This document shows, in pieces, positions 7,712 through 17,263 of a stretch of DNA of 64,000 nucleotides. The notes beneath the pieces were generated by a model that saw only the letters and a program-made list of their open reading frames with translations, was not told the origin of the DNA and did not search any database. Both the position numbers and the translations under genes were made by a program. This DNA is from Mucilaginibacter sp. (GTDB lineage: Bacteria > Bacteroidota > Bacteroidia > Sphingobacteriales > Sphingobacteriaceae), in NCBI RefSeq assembly GCF_025359345.1, contig NZ_JANYGQ010000015.1:186001-250000 (forward strand), written 5' to 3'. Within the stretch, counting starts at the first letter, position 1. The number at the start of each line of letters is the position of its first letter.

Positions 7712-9430
7712 CTACTTGTCCAGATCATTGGGTTTATATTTATGATTTAAGAACTCTTCTACTTGACTGAAAGGACTCTTGCCATTAAATTTAGAGGATA
7801 TTGTATACTTAGTTGCAGCTCCTTCCCCGGACTTTTCCAATACCTTATCGTCTAAGAGCTTCTCAACAAGGAATTTAACTTGTTCTCTTTTTAATCCCCC
7901 CTCAAATGAATTGACAAATGTCCCCATCTTTACCTTGTCCTCTTTCTTAAAAGTCTCCAGAATAATTTCCAATTCCTTGACAATATAATTTCCGATTTTT
8001 AAAGGTTGTTTTGTCAGTTCCTGATAGGTATTTCCAAGAACGAATCTTTGACTGTTTCCACTTCCCACTTTTACAATTAATTCTTCTTTTTCAAGTTTTT
8101 GAATGACATCATTATGAATTCCCGAAGAAAGTCCTTCACGAACTTTCGCAAGTCCAATAATATCATAGACACTAAGCTTTTGATCCACTGAAAGAGCGTC
8201 TTGGGCCGATTGAATAAAAACATTGAAAGCTTTATCCGTTACTGACCCTTTTAAAACTAGAGAAACCTGGAATGGATCTGAATTAGAATAATCCGGTTCG
8301 GCTTTACCTTCTGAGAGCGTAAGGGAATATATCTTGTCTACTCCTTGCCCGGAACGCTCAACCAGACCAGTCTTGAGTAAGACGTCTGCCATCAGTCTGC
8401 TCCTCGGAGTACTGTTTACAGAGAGCAAATTCTCGAGATTTACGCCCAATGGAAAACCTCCGGGATTGTTAATAATGAGTTTCTTGGGAAATTGCTTAAT
8501 GACAATTTCGGAGGTCAAACGATAGTCGCGATGCGCAATTGCATTTAAAAGCGCCTCACGGATAACCATTTCGTTAAATACAGGAATGTCAATAATATAC
8601 GGTCCCAAATTATGATGCTCAACCGTGTTTCTCGAACGAATAATATTCCAGACATTGTCGATGCCAATAAATAAAGGCTCATTAATCTCCTCCCGCCAAT
8701 CATGTGCAATTTCAGATTCTAAACTTCTATATTCAATGATGACTTTTGATTGAGGTATATATTGTTGCAATGCCTCCTTTTTACCTAACAAAATCAATGC
8801 AGCATAGGTAACCTTGTCTGATTTGATTAAGTCGAGATCAGAAAGAACTTGTTCATTACTTAATGATCTGAATGCCTGATTTTGTTGCTTACTGGCATAT
8901 CGTTGTTTTAATACGTCAATTGCAGCTTCGTCAAGGTCGTCAATCGTTAGTCCCTCGCAAATCTTTGCAGAGTAGTCAGGTTCTTGTTCAGACAGGACTT
9001 TGAATAATTCTTCATCTGACATATTCCTGAGACTTTCGCCGATTCGCATTAGGGGAACACCCTCATATTTCATTGGCTTTCCAACCGGACGGGCAGGAAT
9101 AGTCGTAACAATCACCCGTTTGCCGTTTTCAAAGAGTTCATCGATTTGCACACGAATTTTTAAGTGACCATAAACGCTGTCAATCAGATTTCCCAGTTCC
9201 CTATCAGCGAATTTAGTTCCTACAACTTCGTGCGGGTACCTGTCGCCCATCCCTAACACAAGCATGCCCCCGCCCTCGTTACTTAACGCTACGACATAGC
9301 CCAAAAAGCATTTTCTCCGGTCTGCTTGGTTAGTATGCTTTCCGCCGTTATAAGTAAAATCCTTAGAAGCAGCTTTAAATTCAACTTTATCTTCAGATTC
9401 TCTTTTGGTCTTTAATTCTTCAATAGTCAT
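7712..9430 (-). CDS. AlbA_2 (Schlafen-type) ATPase-like DNA-binding protein
   Basis: A 572-residue cytoplasmic protein of the 'RecG-related / putative transcriptional regulator' type. Residues 1-150 form the AlbA_2 domain (VEFKAAS at 16-22, NEGGGMLVLGMGD at 51-63, PLMRIGES near 126-133). A GHKL-type ATPase-like module follows (VIREALLNAIAHRDY 289-303, NNPGGFPLG 321-329, ERSGQGVDKI 358-367). The C-terminal 200 residues look like winged-helix segments. Such proteins are common in defence islands and act as regulators or effectors, but few are characterised. It is transcribed away from the NERD-like gene that starts 240 bp to its right, an arrangement that suggests shared control. Its base composition is more AT-rich than the core genes. 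Confidence 0.8.
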   Translation of the reverse strand: MTIEELKTKRESEDKVEFKAASKDFTYNGGKHTNQADRRKCFLGYVVALSNEGGGMLVLGMGDRYPHEVVGTKFADRELGNLIDSVYGHLKIRVQIDELFENGKRVIVTTIPARPVGKPMKYEGVPLMRIGESLRNMSDEELFKVLSEQEPDYSAKICEGLTIDDLDEAAIDVLKQRYASKQQNQAFRSLSNEQVLSDLDLIKSDKVTYAALILLGKKEALQQYIPQSKVIIEYRSLESEIAHDWREEINEPLFIGIDNVWNIIRSRNTVEHHNLGPYIIDIPVFNEMVIREALLNAIAHRDYRLTSEIVIKQFPKKLIINNPGGFPLGVNLENLLSVNSTPRSRLMADVLLKTGLVERSGQGVDKIYSLTLSEGKAEPDYSNSDPFQVSLVLKGSVTDKAFNVFIQSAQDALSVDQKLSVYDIIGLAKVREGLSSGIHNDVIQKLEKEELIVKVGSGNSQRFVLGNTYQELTKQPLKIGNYIVKELEIILETFKKEDKVKMGTFVNSFEGGLKREQVKFLVEKLLDDKVLEKSGEGAATKYTISSKFNGKSPFSQVEEFLNHKYKPNDLDK

Positions 9431-9670
9431 AGATTGCTATAAGAAACAAAATTAAAAATGTTTTAACGTTTATTTATAAGACCGTACTTATATCTTAACA
9501 TAATTAAACTTAAGTCTAAATATCGCAGAAAGCTGCAAATGAACAAAGAAATCGAATAACTGAGATTCAAACAATCGTAGGTGGGCAAAATTTATCTTTA
9601 CACATATAAGAGTATTAAATCATATTATTCTTAGTCCGAGTATCCTAATTTTACAATTTAAATTCCAATA

Positions 9671-11425
9671 ATGACTGAAATAGAACTTGAAATTGAGCGA
9701 CTTAGTAAAAAGGTTAAAAAAGAAGTTTCCCAGTTTGAATTGGAAAGCTTCGCGGGCTACCTCACCTATTTCATTAAACACCGACCCGACGGGCTTGACG
9801 ATCATCCGTTAAATAAATTCCGCTCCAAATTGAAAGACTGGTTGTATTTAATAGCACTAAATGCATTGGCAGAAAAACGCGGAGAAGAAATTTTGGGATT
9901 GGAAAACGTTGATCTTATATCCGGTTGGGCTGATGACTTAAATAAAATAAAAGATCTATATCAGCAACAAAGCTTAGGAGATATTGATAATGTGGCTGAC
10001 TTAACAAATAGGTTTATTCATCAGGCTTCATTTCAGACCTTTTTTGATAACGGCTCTTTAAGTTACATGGAGCAGGATATTGACCGGCTAAAACGGGTAT
10101 TCACCCGGTTCGACAAAACTATAGAAAAGTTATTTGGGGTAACGGTGGATATTATTGTTCGTTGGATCAGATATGCCGAAGAAGTAAGTCAACGCAAATT
10201 TCGCGAGGTTAACTCTTATCAGGGTACAAAGGAATTCCAGGAACTTATCCTGAATATCGACGACAATAAAACTTTTGAACAAAAGCTTGAAAGCCTCCCT
10301 GACTCTGTGCGCGATGCGTTTGATAAATTTCACGAATGCACGCATGCCGAATTCAAATTCAGAAAAGAGGAATTCTATGCGCAGTTTGCAGAGAAAACCA
10401 CTGTTCGCCTATTGGGAATGGTGGCGATGTTTCCTAACCCAGACCCGAAATTCCTTTTTTATGCGCAAGCTAATCCAATCGAACAAGCTCCAATTATGAT
10501 ATTGCCCACCGGCGAGCTATTACATGTTTATCAGAAACAACTGCCGATTGCATTTAGTAGTTTTCTTTATCGGTTACTTTTGAATGAGCCTGGTATTGCG
10601 GATAAACTTCGTAAACACAGGGACCAGGTTTTGGAAGTAAAAACAATTGAAGTTTTCAAGAAACTGTTTGGACAAGCAAAGGAAGCGTTTTTCTACACTA
10701 ACTATCGCGTTGAGCATAATACCGAACAGGATATCTTAATATTATACAAAGACACGGCTTTGATCATCGAGGTGAAAGCATCTAAATTCAGGGAACCATT
10801 CCGAAACCCTGAGAAGGGCTTTGAGCGGATAAGGACCGATTTCAAAGATGCCATTCAATATGGGTACGACCAATGCTTACGCGTTGAAGATAAATTCTTT
10901 AGCGACGATCAATTTGATGTTATTGAAAACGACAAGGTTATCCATACCGTTAACCCTAAGCGCTTTAATCATATCTTCTCTATAATTGTAACATTGGAAA
11001 GATGGGGCCCGGTCCAAACGGATTTAAACCTGTTATTAAAGAAGGAACCTGAAGAAGACTTTCCGTGGTCTGTTTACATAGATGATCTCGAAACGTTCGT
11101 GCTGGCGTTAAAAAAACAGTTTAATAACCCGGTAGCAAATTTTACGGAGTTTTTACGCCACCGCCGTAGGATTCATGGCAGAATGTACGCTACAGACGAA
11201 ATGGATATATGCGGCACTTATATATCCAACAAAAATCTCTATTTAAAAATGGCGGCAAACAACGGCGCCTCAATGACATTTTCGCCCGAGAACCAGGGGG
11301 TTTTCGACGAATTGTATTACACGGGGTTAGGCTTTGAAGATGAATTTTTTATTGATATCAAAAGAAAAAGAAGACCGATAAAGAAGGACCGTATTAAAGG
11401 TTATGTTATTAATGCAAAGAAGTAA
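9671..11425 (+). CDS. PD-(D/E)XK (NERD-like) nuclease-domain protein
   Basis: A 584-residue protein with no signal peptide. A long helical N-terminal region of about 330 residues precedes a nuclease-like core: EHNTEQDILILYKD with D354, then ALIIEVKAS with E367 and K369, giving the D-x(n)-E-x-K arrangement of PD-(D/E)XK/NERD enzymes. The C-terminal part (WGPVQTDLNLLL, WSVYIDDLETF) resembles the tail seen in other large NERD-type hypothetical proteins. A DNase or nucleic-acid sensor role is inferred. It is divergently arranged with the AlbA_2 gene across a 240 bp AT-rich intergenic region that should hold both promoters. The partnership is unproven and I know no established system name for the pair. 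Confidence 0.62.
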   Translation: MTEIELEIERLSKKVKKEVSQFELESFAGYLTYFIKHRPDGLDDHPLNKFRSKLKDWLYLIALNALAEKRGEEILGLENVDLISGWADDLNKIKDLYQQQSLGDIDNVADLTNRFIHQASFQTFFDNGSLSYMEQDIDRLKRVFTRFDKTIEKLFGVTVDIIVRWIRYAEEVSQRKFREVNSYQGTKEFQELILNIDDNKTFEQKLESLPDSVRDAFDKFHECTHAEFKFRKEEFYAQFAEKTTVRLLGMVAMFPNPDPKFLFYAQANPIEQAPIMILPTGELLHVYQKQLPIAFSSFLYRLLLNEPGIADKLRKHRDQVLEVKTIEVFKKLFGQAKEAFFYTNYRVEHNTEQDILILYKDTALIIEVKASKFREPFRNPEKGFERIRTDFKDAIQYGYDQCLRVEDKFFSDDQFDVIENDKVIHTVNPKRFNHIFSIIVTLERWGPVQTDLNLLLKKEPEEDFPWSVYIDDLETFVLALKKQFNNPVANFTEFLRHRRRIHGRMYATDEMDICGTYISNKNLYLKMAANNGASMTFSPENQGVFDELYYTGLGFEDEFFIDIKRKRRPIKKDRIKGYVINAKK

Positions 11426-11804
11426 TCATTAATTTTTGTAGCTTTTTATGCCTGGTTTCCCAGTTATTCGTTACCATTTAAATAACAGATCGAATGCAAT
11501 TTAAGGTGTCGGTATTTGGGCGGCCTGTTAGTTAGCATAGCAGGAGGTCTTGGTAGCTGAAACTATACGAAGAATTTGCTGCTTTAAAACAGGGGGTATT
11601 TGGGGAAATTGTGTCAAGGGTAGTTCAATTCCCCGATGGCTTGCCTTAAATCTGGGCACCAACATGACCAACTTCTAACCACTTAATGATTCGAGATTAT
11701 TTGCCCAACTTCAATAGTTCGATCCTGTTTTAGGCTAATTGAGTTTATGAGCCCTTGCCGGACAATTCTCGAACTATTTCTTGGATGACTTGCGAAAAAT
11801 TGCA
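11426..11804. other. Gene-free stretch before a tRNA-like remnant
   Basis: No supported gene. It begins with a short copy of the repeat end found at 1110 and 1340 (GTAGCTTTTTATGCC). The remainder shows no ORF or fold I recognise. Confidence 0.4.
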
Positions 11805-11841
11805 TTCTAAGGATGAGGTTCGATTCCCCAAGGGGCTACCA
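11805..11841 (+). tRNA. Truncated tRNA 3' end, possible attachment-site remnant
   Basis: GAGGTTCGATTCCCC followed by AAGGGGCTACCA looks like a tRNA T-arm, acceptor 3' strand and CCA tail. No matching 5' half lies in the preceding 80 bp, and one pair of the T stem is mismatched, so this is not a complete gene. A terminator hairpin follows directly. A 3' tRNA fragment with its terminator is what remains when an element has recombined at a tRNA gene. It could also be a chance resemblance. Confidence 0.4.
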
Positions 11842-11844
11842 TAA

Positions 11845-11883
11845 GGGAAAGTTGCTTATGAAAAGCTACTTTCCCATTTTTTA
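11845..11883 (+). terminator. Rho-independent terminator after tRNA-like remnant
   Basis: GGGAAAGTTGCTT pairs with AAGCTACTTTCCC, followed by ATTTTTTATTTT. It starts 4 bp after the CCA-like end and lies 46 bp before the end of the convergent kinase-like gene. Confidence 0.7.
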
Positions 11884-11928
11884 TTTTCAATTACCGGCGT
11901 CGCCTCGGAACATATTTGAACTCTAATG

Positions 11929-12903
11929 CTATTCGATAGATTTCACTATTGTGTTAGCCGCCAAAAGGCATTGGTGCGCGCTGATTAGGGCCAGTACCCT
12001 TTTGTTTGGGGGCATTGTGTCCGAACGATAGGAGATCTGGATAAATTCTTTCAGTAGACCTAATTGCAATTCGAATAAGTGGGCCTTTTCATTTATAGCG
12101 GCGTAATTCGCCGTCAACCAGTTCAAGGCAACTATAAAATTATCATTCTTGCCGTCCAAATCGATCGGCTGCAAATGGATAATTCTGTTCGCGACGGCAA
12201 TATCCCGGGGCAGAATCGCCGGGTCGAAGTAATCCGCAGTGCCATTATCGAGCCCGTTGGTGAAGATGTGAACGATCAACCGTGCATAGTCCAGGCACCA
12301 ATATTGATGACCGATCGCCCCGGTATCGATGATGACCGGACGGTGATTACCCTGGACTAAGACGTTTTTAGAATGAAAATCACCATGGGACAGCACCAGT
12401 TCCGAAGCAAAGGCGGCGGTCAGGGTCTTCGCCGACTGGAGGTTGCCATAATCGTGTACGATCATCAGACGCCGGAAATCATCGAAATCGAATGCGTGGC
12501 CATATTTTTCGATCACAGGCTTGAGCTCGTCAAAGGATTTTCGGGCTCTTAACAGTTTCCCTTCATCGATTTTCTCGAAGATGTCAGGCCAGTAAACCGT
12601 TTCCTGTCTGTTCGTCCGGTAAAAGTTTGCCAGCGAGTTGTCTTCCAAGTACAACTGCGTCAGGAACTTTTGGATGTCATCTGGCTGCGTGCTGGCGCAG
12701 TTTAAATAGTCGAACAAGGTTTGCGCATCGCTCACGTTCTTGATCAAGAAGCCGAGCACGCTCTTATCAAACGATTCATATTCGTCTGCGGCTACGAAAT
12801 TGGTCAGTTGCGAAGGGAACCGCTGGTAGAGCTCCTGCCCGTTCCGGTGCTCCTCGCGCAGGTTGAGTACAAAGGCGGCCGTAAAATGCGCGATGCTATA
12901 AAA
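11929..12903 (-). pseudogene. Aminoglycoside phosphotransferase-like kinase, 5'-truncated
   Basis: The readable frame covers 324 codons up to an in-frame TAG at 12904-12906 and contains no good ATG start. The downstream part has the kinase catalytic motif LSHGDFHSKNVLV and the metal-binding PVIIDTGAIG, as in APH/choline-kinase-like enzymes. Similarity seems to continue upstream of the first available GTG (12759), e.g. AHFTAAFVLNLREE, so the gene has probably lost its first codons, including the glycine-rich nucleotide loop. The break coincides with the start of a second truncated gene on the other strand. Catalysis without the N-lobe is unlikely; a GTG-initiated short protein remains possible. 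Confidence 0.65.
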
Positions 12904-13284
12904 CTAAACGGACAAGCGGCTCCACTGCTTAATATCTCATTAAAAGAAGTTACAGATGCCGGCGCCATTCACGTTCCCCGGGTAGCCGGCGCCAGTTCGG
13001 GCTTTCCGTTGCTAGCAGATGGTGAAATATGTGACGTTTCAACCGTAATCTGGTGCACCGGATTTACAAGGGACTTTTCTTGGCTGCACAACATGAAAGA
13101 AATAATTGACAGCCATAATTACCCTGTTACTGAACGGGGAATAGTTAAAGGTTACAATGGGCTTTATTTTCTAGGAATGGCTTTCCAATACGCTATTACG
13201 TCCACCTGGATACTGGGCGTGGGGCGGGATGCAGAATTTATAGCAGACCACATTGAAAAGAATACGCATCAAGTAAGTTCATAA
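12886..13284 (+). pseudogene. Flavin monooxygenase C-terminal fragment
   Basis: About 130 codons match the C-terminal third of FAD/NAD(P)-dependent monooxygenases (CzcO-like), including VIWCTGFTRDFSW and the terminal GLYFLGMAFQYAIT...GVGRDAEFIA. The gene at 16202-17263 on the other strand has the same end (IIWCTGFQPDHSW, GVGSDAKYIA). The FAD- and NADPH-binding Rossmann domains are missing; the sequence upstream of 12886 belongs to the opposing kinase gene. An ATG at 12886 could give a 132-residue product, but it could not be a working monooxygenase. Confidence 0.8.
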
Positions 13285-13301
13285 CCTAAAAACCCGCAAT
13301 A

Positions 13302-13718
13302 ATGCAAACGCTTTCTGAAAAGAATAAAACCGTAGTTATCCGGTTTAACAAAGAATTTATAGAAGCTGATAACCTGGACACCTTCAGCGAACTGGTGGCC
13401 GTGGATATGATTAACCATGCGGCAATTCCAGGCACGTCATCCGGTCCGGATGGAATGCTGCAGTCGATAAGGGGGAGCCTTAAAAAAGGCTTCCCCGATC
13501 TGGAGGTAGAAATAGTTGAGCTCATTGCAGAAAAAGACCTTGTAACCGCGCAAAAAATATTTCGGGGCACACACCAGGGCACTTTTATGGGGATACCCGC
13601 CACGGGCAAAAAGATCCAAATTAGCTCCTTAGAAATTATCAGGATTAAAAACGGGCAATATGTCGAACGTTGGGGTATTAGTGATATCAGCGAAATTATA
13701 AAACAATTAATCGCGTAA
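13302..13718 (+). CDS. SnoaL-like ester cyclase family protein
   Basis: A 138-residue cytoplasmic protein of the NTF2-like fold, with the SnoaL/ester cyclase pattern: VDMINHAAIPG near residues 46-56, GPDGM, FPDLEVEIVELIAEKDLV, and FRGTHQGTFMGIPATGKK. Members include polyketide cyclases and many small enzymes or ligand-binding proteins of unknown substrate. It starts 17 bp after the broken monooxygenase and was probably co-transcribed with it, so it may have worked in the same oxidative detoxification or secondary-metabolite step. That link is inferred. Confidence 0.8.
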   Translation: MQTLSEKNKTVVIRFNKEFIEADNLDTFSELVAVDMINHAAIPGTSSGPDGMLQSIRGSLKKGFPDLEVEIVELIAEKDLVTAQKIFRGTHQGTFMGIPATGKKIQISSLEIIRIKNGQYVERWGISDISEIIKQLIA

Positions 13719-13769
13719 TGATCGTTTCATTGACTTATACCAATATAGGGTTTCCAGTGATTTGACCAT

Positions 13770-14618
13770 TTACAATGAAAATATCCTCGAGGCCTGCCTG
13801 ATCAATTCCATGGAGTTTTTTGCGTTTAGTTTCACAAGGAGATGCCGCCGGTGAGTCTCCACGGTATTAATACTGATGTGGCACCGGTCCGCAATCATTT
13901 TTGTTGAAAGGCCTTCGCCAACAAGCATTAAAATCTCTTTTTCCCTTTTAGTAATTATAGGCATCTCGGCTACGTGATGAAGAGCAGTGCCAATAGGCTC
14001 TTTTAACTTGGCGTTTTTAAGCATCATGGCCGCTTCCAAAACACGCGCATACGGCTCCTGAGAATTTAATAAATTGTCGAATTCGTTTGATTCACTCTTG
14101 GTACCGGGCGATAGTTCAATCTTACATAATATTTGCTGAGGCTTGCCCTGTTTATTCATCGAGAGGAGATATTTTGTATCTTTAAGCCATACGTTTTTAC
14201 CTGAAGCAGTCTTTAACCTGTAACGAAGCACGATTGGCGTAGGCGCTTCATGGCTGAAATTCGGGTTCATCATGTCGCGGAACTTAGTAATAATAATATC
14301 AGAAATAAATGGAAGGTCACGCGGATCAATGAGCGAAAACCAAAAATCAATTCCGCCTTTTGCAAATTGCTCCTGGGAATAGCCAATGAGGTCCTTAGTA
14401 GCCGCCCCCAGGTGAATGTATTCGTGCCCTCCCTGGCACGATTGTAAAAAAATACAACACTTTTTGTCCTTCAGTACCTGGTCAAAGAAATCCTGGCCAA
14501 TCTCAAAATCTTCAGGCAGGTAATTTTGTAACTCAAACCGTTGCGTCTTCAGCATCCGCATTCCATAATTAAATCTTGTAATCCGCACAGGATTAAAGTA
14601 GTTGGTTGTTGTGTTCAA
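13770..14618 (-). CDS. PAS domain plus LuxR-type HTH regulator
   Basis: A 282-residue cytoplasmic transcription factor. Residues about 50-170 form a PAS fold (YIHLGAATKDLIGYSQEQF ... RDLPFISDIIIT). A C-terminal GerE/LuxR helix-turn-helix follows: ITKREKEILMLVGEGLSTK, then HISINTVETHRRHL. There is no receiver domain, so it probably senses a small ligand or redox cue directly. It lies between the cyclase gene and the dehydrogenase gene and may regulate that neighbourhood. The class is common and repeatedly duplicated in Sphingobacteriaceae. Confidence 0.85.
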   Translation of the reverse strand: MNTTTNYFNPVRITRFNYGMRMLKTQRFELQNYLPEDFEIGQDFFDQVLKDKKCCIFLQSCQGGHEYIHLGAATKDLIGYSQEQFAKGGIDFWFSLIDPRDLPFISDIIITKFRDMMNPNFSHEAPTPIVLRYRLKTASGKNVWLKDTKYLLSMNKQGKPQQILCKIELSPGTKSESNEFDNLLNSQEPYARVLEAAMMLKNAKLKEPIGTALHHVAEMPIITKREKEILMLVGEGLSTKMIADRCHISINTVETHRRHLLVKLNAKNSMELIRQASRIFSL

Positions 14619-14684
14619 AGGTAAAAATTTAGATTAAAAAAATAATTATTTGTAAAACGTGATGTTTTAGATTTCAATACATGT

Positions 14685-16034
14685 TCAATTATGGCTGCTA
14701 CGTTTTCTAACATAACTTACCAGCCAGACTTTATTACCGGCATCGTCCGAAACAAATAAGGAGCCAGTTTTGGAGTTGGCAACTCCCGCAGGACGGCCAT
14801 AAACGCGCCTTGTTTTTCGGTCGCATATAAACCCTGTTAGGAAATCCCCGCATTTGTCCGCGGGCTTGCCATTTAAAAACGGTATAAATGCAACGCCGTA
14901 ACCCACCAGTTCGGCCCGGTTAGCCGAGCCATGCTGCGCAATAAAAGCCCCGTCGTAATACTTTGGCGGGAAGTCCTTTCCGTTATAAAAGCATAAGCTC
15001 AACGGGGCTGTGTGAGCGCCAAGGGATAGATCAGGCATGAGTGTTTGCTTCACCTTATCCGGATTCTCATTTTTATGAGTGGGGTCTTCGTGTGGACCGA
15101 AGTATGCGTACGGCCAGCCATAAAAACCTCCTTTTTTTACTTGTGTCAAAAAATCAGGAACAAGCTCGTCACCGAACCCATCTCTTTCATTAACCGCCGC
15201 CCACAGCGATTTTGTTTCAGGTTGAATGTCGAGCCCGTTCGGATTTCGCAGCCCATTGGCGTATATTTTTTCGCCCGAACCATCGGGGTTTATCTCCAGG
15301 ATCGCAGCCCGCCTGAACTCGTTCTCTTTCCCATGTTCGCCATCGTTGCTCCCCGATCCTACTGCTACATATATTTTTGTACTGTCGGCGCTCAGGCGTA
15401 AATTTCTCGTCCAGTGGTTATTATAACCACCACGGGGCAGCGAAAGGATTTTATTGCCCTTGCTGTTAATATGGTTTTGGCCAGTTTTATATGGAAAACG
15501 CCACAGACCATCTGTATTGGCCACATAAAACCAGTCTTTAAAAATCAGCATTCCGTAAGGTTGGTTTAATCCGCTCAAAAAAACGCTTTTTATATCTGCG
15601 TTACCATCGTGGTTGGTATCCCTTAGCAAGATTATTCGGTTTGCACTTTTACCCAATTTCTGCGATGCACTGATGCCAATTAGGTTGGCGCCGATTTTTT
15701 TTAGACCGGATACCTCAGTGTTTGCCTCACTTACAAAGAGGTCGCCGTTTGAGCCTACAATCATATTGCGAGGATTATCGAGACTATCAGCAAATAATTG
15801 CACGCGAAAACCGGCCGGGGCTTGTGGCGTTTTACCCGGCGGCCAGCCGATGACTTTGCAATAGTTATGTACGGGTGCAGTTTGGTAGGCGGGCGGCAAA
15901 CTTACTTCCTGCCCAATAGGGGTTACTACATGAAAGGCTTGTTTTGGGTCGGGGGCAGGCGTGCAGCCATCAATGATCCCCAATACGACAACCCAAACCA
16001 GCCCGTTAAATTTTCGGCACATAATCTTAATCAC
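14685..16034 (-). CDS. Sorbosone dehydrogenase-like (PQQ sugar dehydrogenase family) protein
   Basis: A 449-residue six-bladed beta-propeller of the soluble glucose/L-sorbosone dehydrogenase family. PAGFRVQLFADSLDNPRNM leads into NGDLFVSEAN, with later landmarks YVAVGSGSNDGE, GLRNPNGLDIQP and GGFYGWPYAYFG. The N-terminus is hydrophobic and ends in a cysteine (VLGIIDGC), so it is probably a periplasmic lipoprotein, although the Asp in the lipobox is unusual. Family members oxidise aldoses or sorbosone with PQQ. No PQQ biosynthesis genes are in view, so the cofactor would have to be imported. Confidence 0.85.
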   Translation of the reverse strand: MIKIMCRKFNGLVWVVVLGIIDGCTPAPDPKQAFHVVTPIGQEVSLPPAYQTAPVHNYCKVIGWPPGKTPQAPAGFRVQLFADSLDNPRNMIVGSNGDLFVSEANTEVSGLKKIGANLIGISASQKLGKSANRIILLRDTNHDGNADIKSVFLSGLNQPYGMLIFKDWFYVANTDGLWRFPYKTGQNHINSKGNKILSLPRGGYNNHWTRNLRLSADSTKIYVAVGSGSNDGEHGKENEFRRAAILEINPDGSGEKIYANGLRNPNGLDIQPETKSLWAAVNERDGFGDELVPDFLTQVKKGGFYGWPYAYFGPHEDPTHKNENPDKVKQTLMPDLSLGAHTAPLSLCFYNGKDFPPKYYDGAFIAQHGSANRAELVGYGVAFIPFLNGKPADKCGDFLTGFICDRKTRRVYGRPAGVANSKTGSLFVSDDAGNKVWLVSYVRKRSSHN

Positions 16035-16201
16035 TTATTTCAAAAATTATTTCCAGGTGCGTCGCCGTTTAATTTGGTTCAACCGCCTAGTTTCCTTGAC
16101 CTCACCCTGTTAAATGACAAAGCTGACCCTTTTCAACAGGTTTCGCAATCACGGAAAATGGTGACCCGCAACTACGCATTGTTTGCCTTCATCCGGGGGT
16201 A

Positions 16202-17263
16202 TTAATCGAGTCGTTTGATTTGTTTTGCAATATATTTCGCATCGGAGCCAACTCCATAAACAAGGTGCGAGGTGGCGTTATGCTGAAACGGCATCCCCAA
16301 CATGTAAAGTCCCTTTACCCCCTGAACTACCCCTCTTTTTGCCAGCGGCCAACCAAATTCAGTTTTCAGCTGAAACTTTATCCAGGAATGATCGGGCTGA
16401 AAACCGGTGCACCATATAATGATATGGGGGCGGATAACTTCGCCGTCGGTGCATTGGGGCAGCCCGGCTTTTACCCCTGCAAGGCGGGGCCTTCTAATCA
16501 CCTGCGACTGATTGAGCCGTTCGTAAAGCATGGGCATAATGGCTCCGCCCCTGAGAAACCCCGGCCGCGCCTTTCTGCCTATCGGTGTCCGGGTTGATAG
16601 CACATGTTTTGATATCCACCAATTAAACTTTCCCAGCTTAAAAAGAATTGCAGGAAGGATGAAGGTTGGTTCGCCCGATAGCTGAGTCTTTCGTTTTCGG
16701 GAGATTTCGAGCGCGATTTCAATTCCTGATGCGGCCCCGCCAACCACCAATACATCGCCTTCAGGCAGCGACTCCTCGTTTTTATATTCCGATGAATGTA
16801 TTTGTATTATCTCCGGACTAATCTCCGCCGCAAATGACGGGATTTTTTTAACACCGTTTCCAGTGGCTACGACCACATTGCTGCACTGGATGTTTGCTGC
16901 CTGGGTTTCTAACAGGTAGCCTGAATCAATTTGATGTAAGCCGGTAATACGCTGCCCTGTTAATATGGGTAAGTCAAATTTGGCAGCGTAAGCTTCCAGG
17001 TAACGTGCCATATCGTTTTTTGACGTTCTTCCATTAACCGGCTGTAGCGGCCCCATTCCTGGTAATTGATTATACTTTGAGGGTGTAAATAGTTTTAATG
17101 AGTCCCAACGCCTGCGCCAGTTGCTCCCAACTTGTTCGTTCTCATCCACGATCAGGAAATTAAGCTTCATTTTTTTAAGATAGAACCCCATTGCCAGGCC
17201 GGCCTGGCCGGCTCCTATTATTACAGTATCATATTTTAGCGAATGCTCTTTCATACTTATCAA
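16202..17263 (-). CDS. Flavin-dependent monooxygenase / CzcO-like oxidoreductase
   Basis: A 353-residue FAD- and NAD(P)H-binding protein. The FAD fingerprint is YDTVIIGAGQAGLAMG near residue 11. Next come the SLKLFTPSKYNQLPG stretch typical of the CzcO/YUCCA-like group, a second Rossmann motif (VLVVGGAASGIEIA) and the C-terminal IIWCTGF. It probably oxygenates a small organic substrate in the cytoplasm. The 12886-13284 fragment is the corresponding piece of a paralogue on the other strand. The start is ATG at 17263; an internal ATG four codons later would drop only MISM. Confidence 0.88.
   Translation of the reverse strand: MISMKEHSLKYDTVIIGAGQAGLAMGFYLKKMKLNFLIVDENEQVGSNWRRRWDSLKLFTPSKYNQLPGMGPLQPVNGRTSKNDMARYLEAYAAKFDLPILTGQRITGLHQIDSGYLLETQAANIQCSNVVVATGNGVKKIPSFAAEISPEIIQIHSSEYKNEESLPEGDVLVVGGAASGIEIALEISRKRKTQLSGEPTFILPAILFKLGKFNWWISKHVLSTRTPIGRKARPGFLRGGAIMPMLYERLNQSQVIRRPRLAGVKAGLPQCTDGEVIRPHIIIWCTGFQPDHSWIKFQLKTEFGWPLAKRGVVQGVKGLYMLGMPFQHNATSHLVYGVGSDAKYIAKQIKRLD

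Noticed and set aside
12721..12885. N-terminal extension of the monooxygenase fragment frame
   Set aside because: These codons are antisense to the kinase frame, which shows real family similarity there, so they are not part of the monooxygenase.
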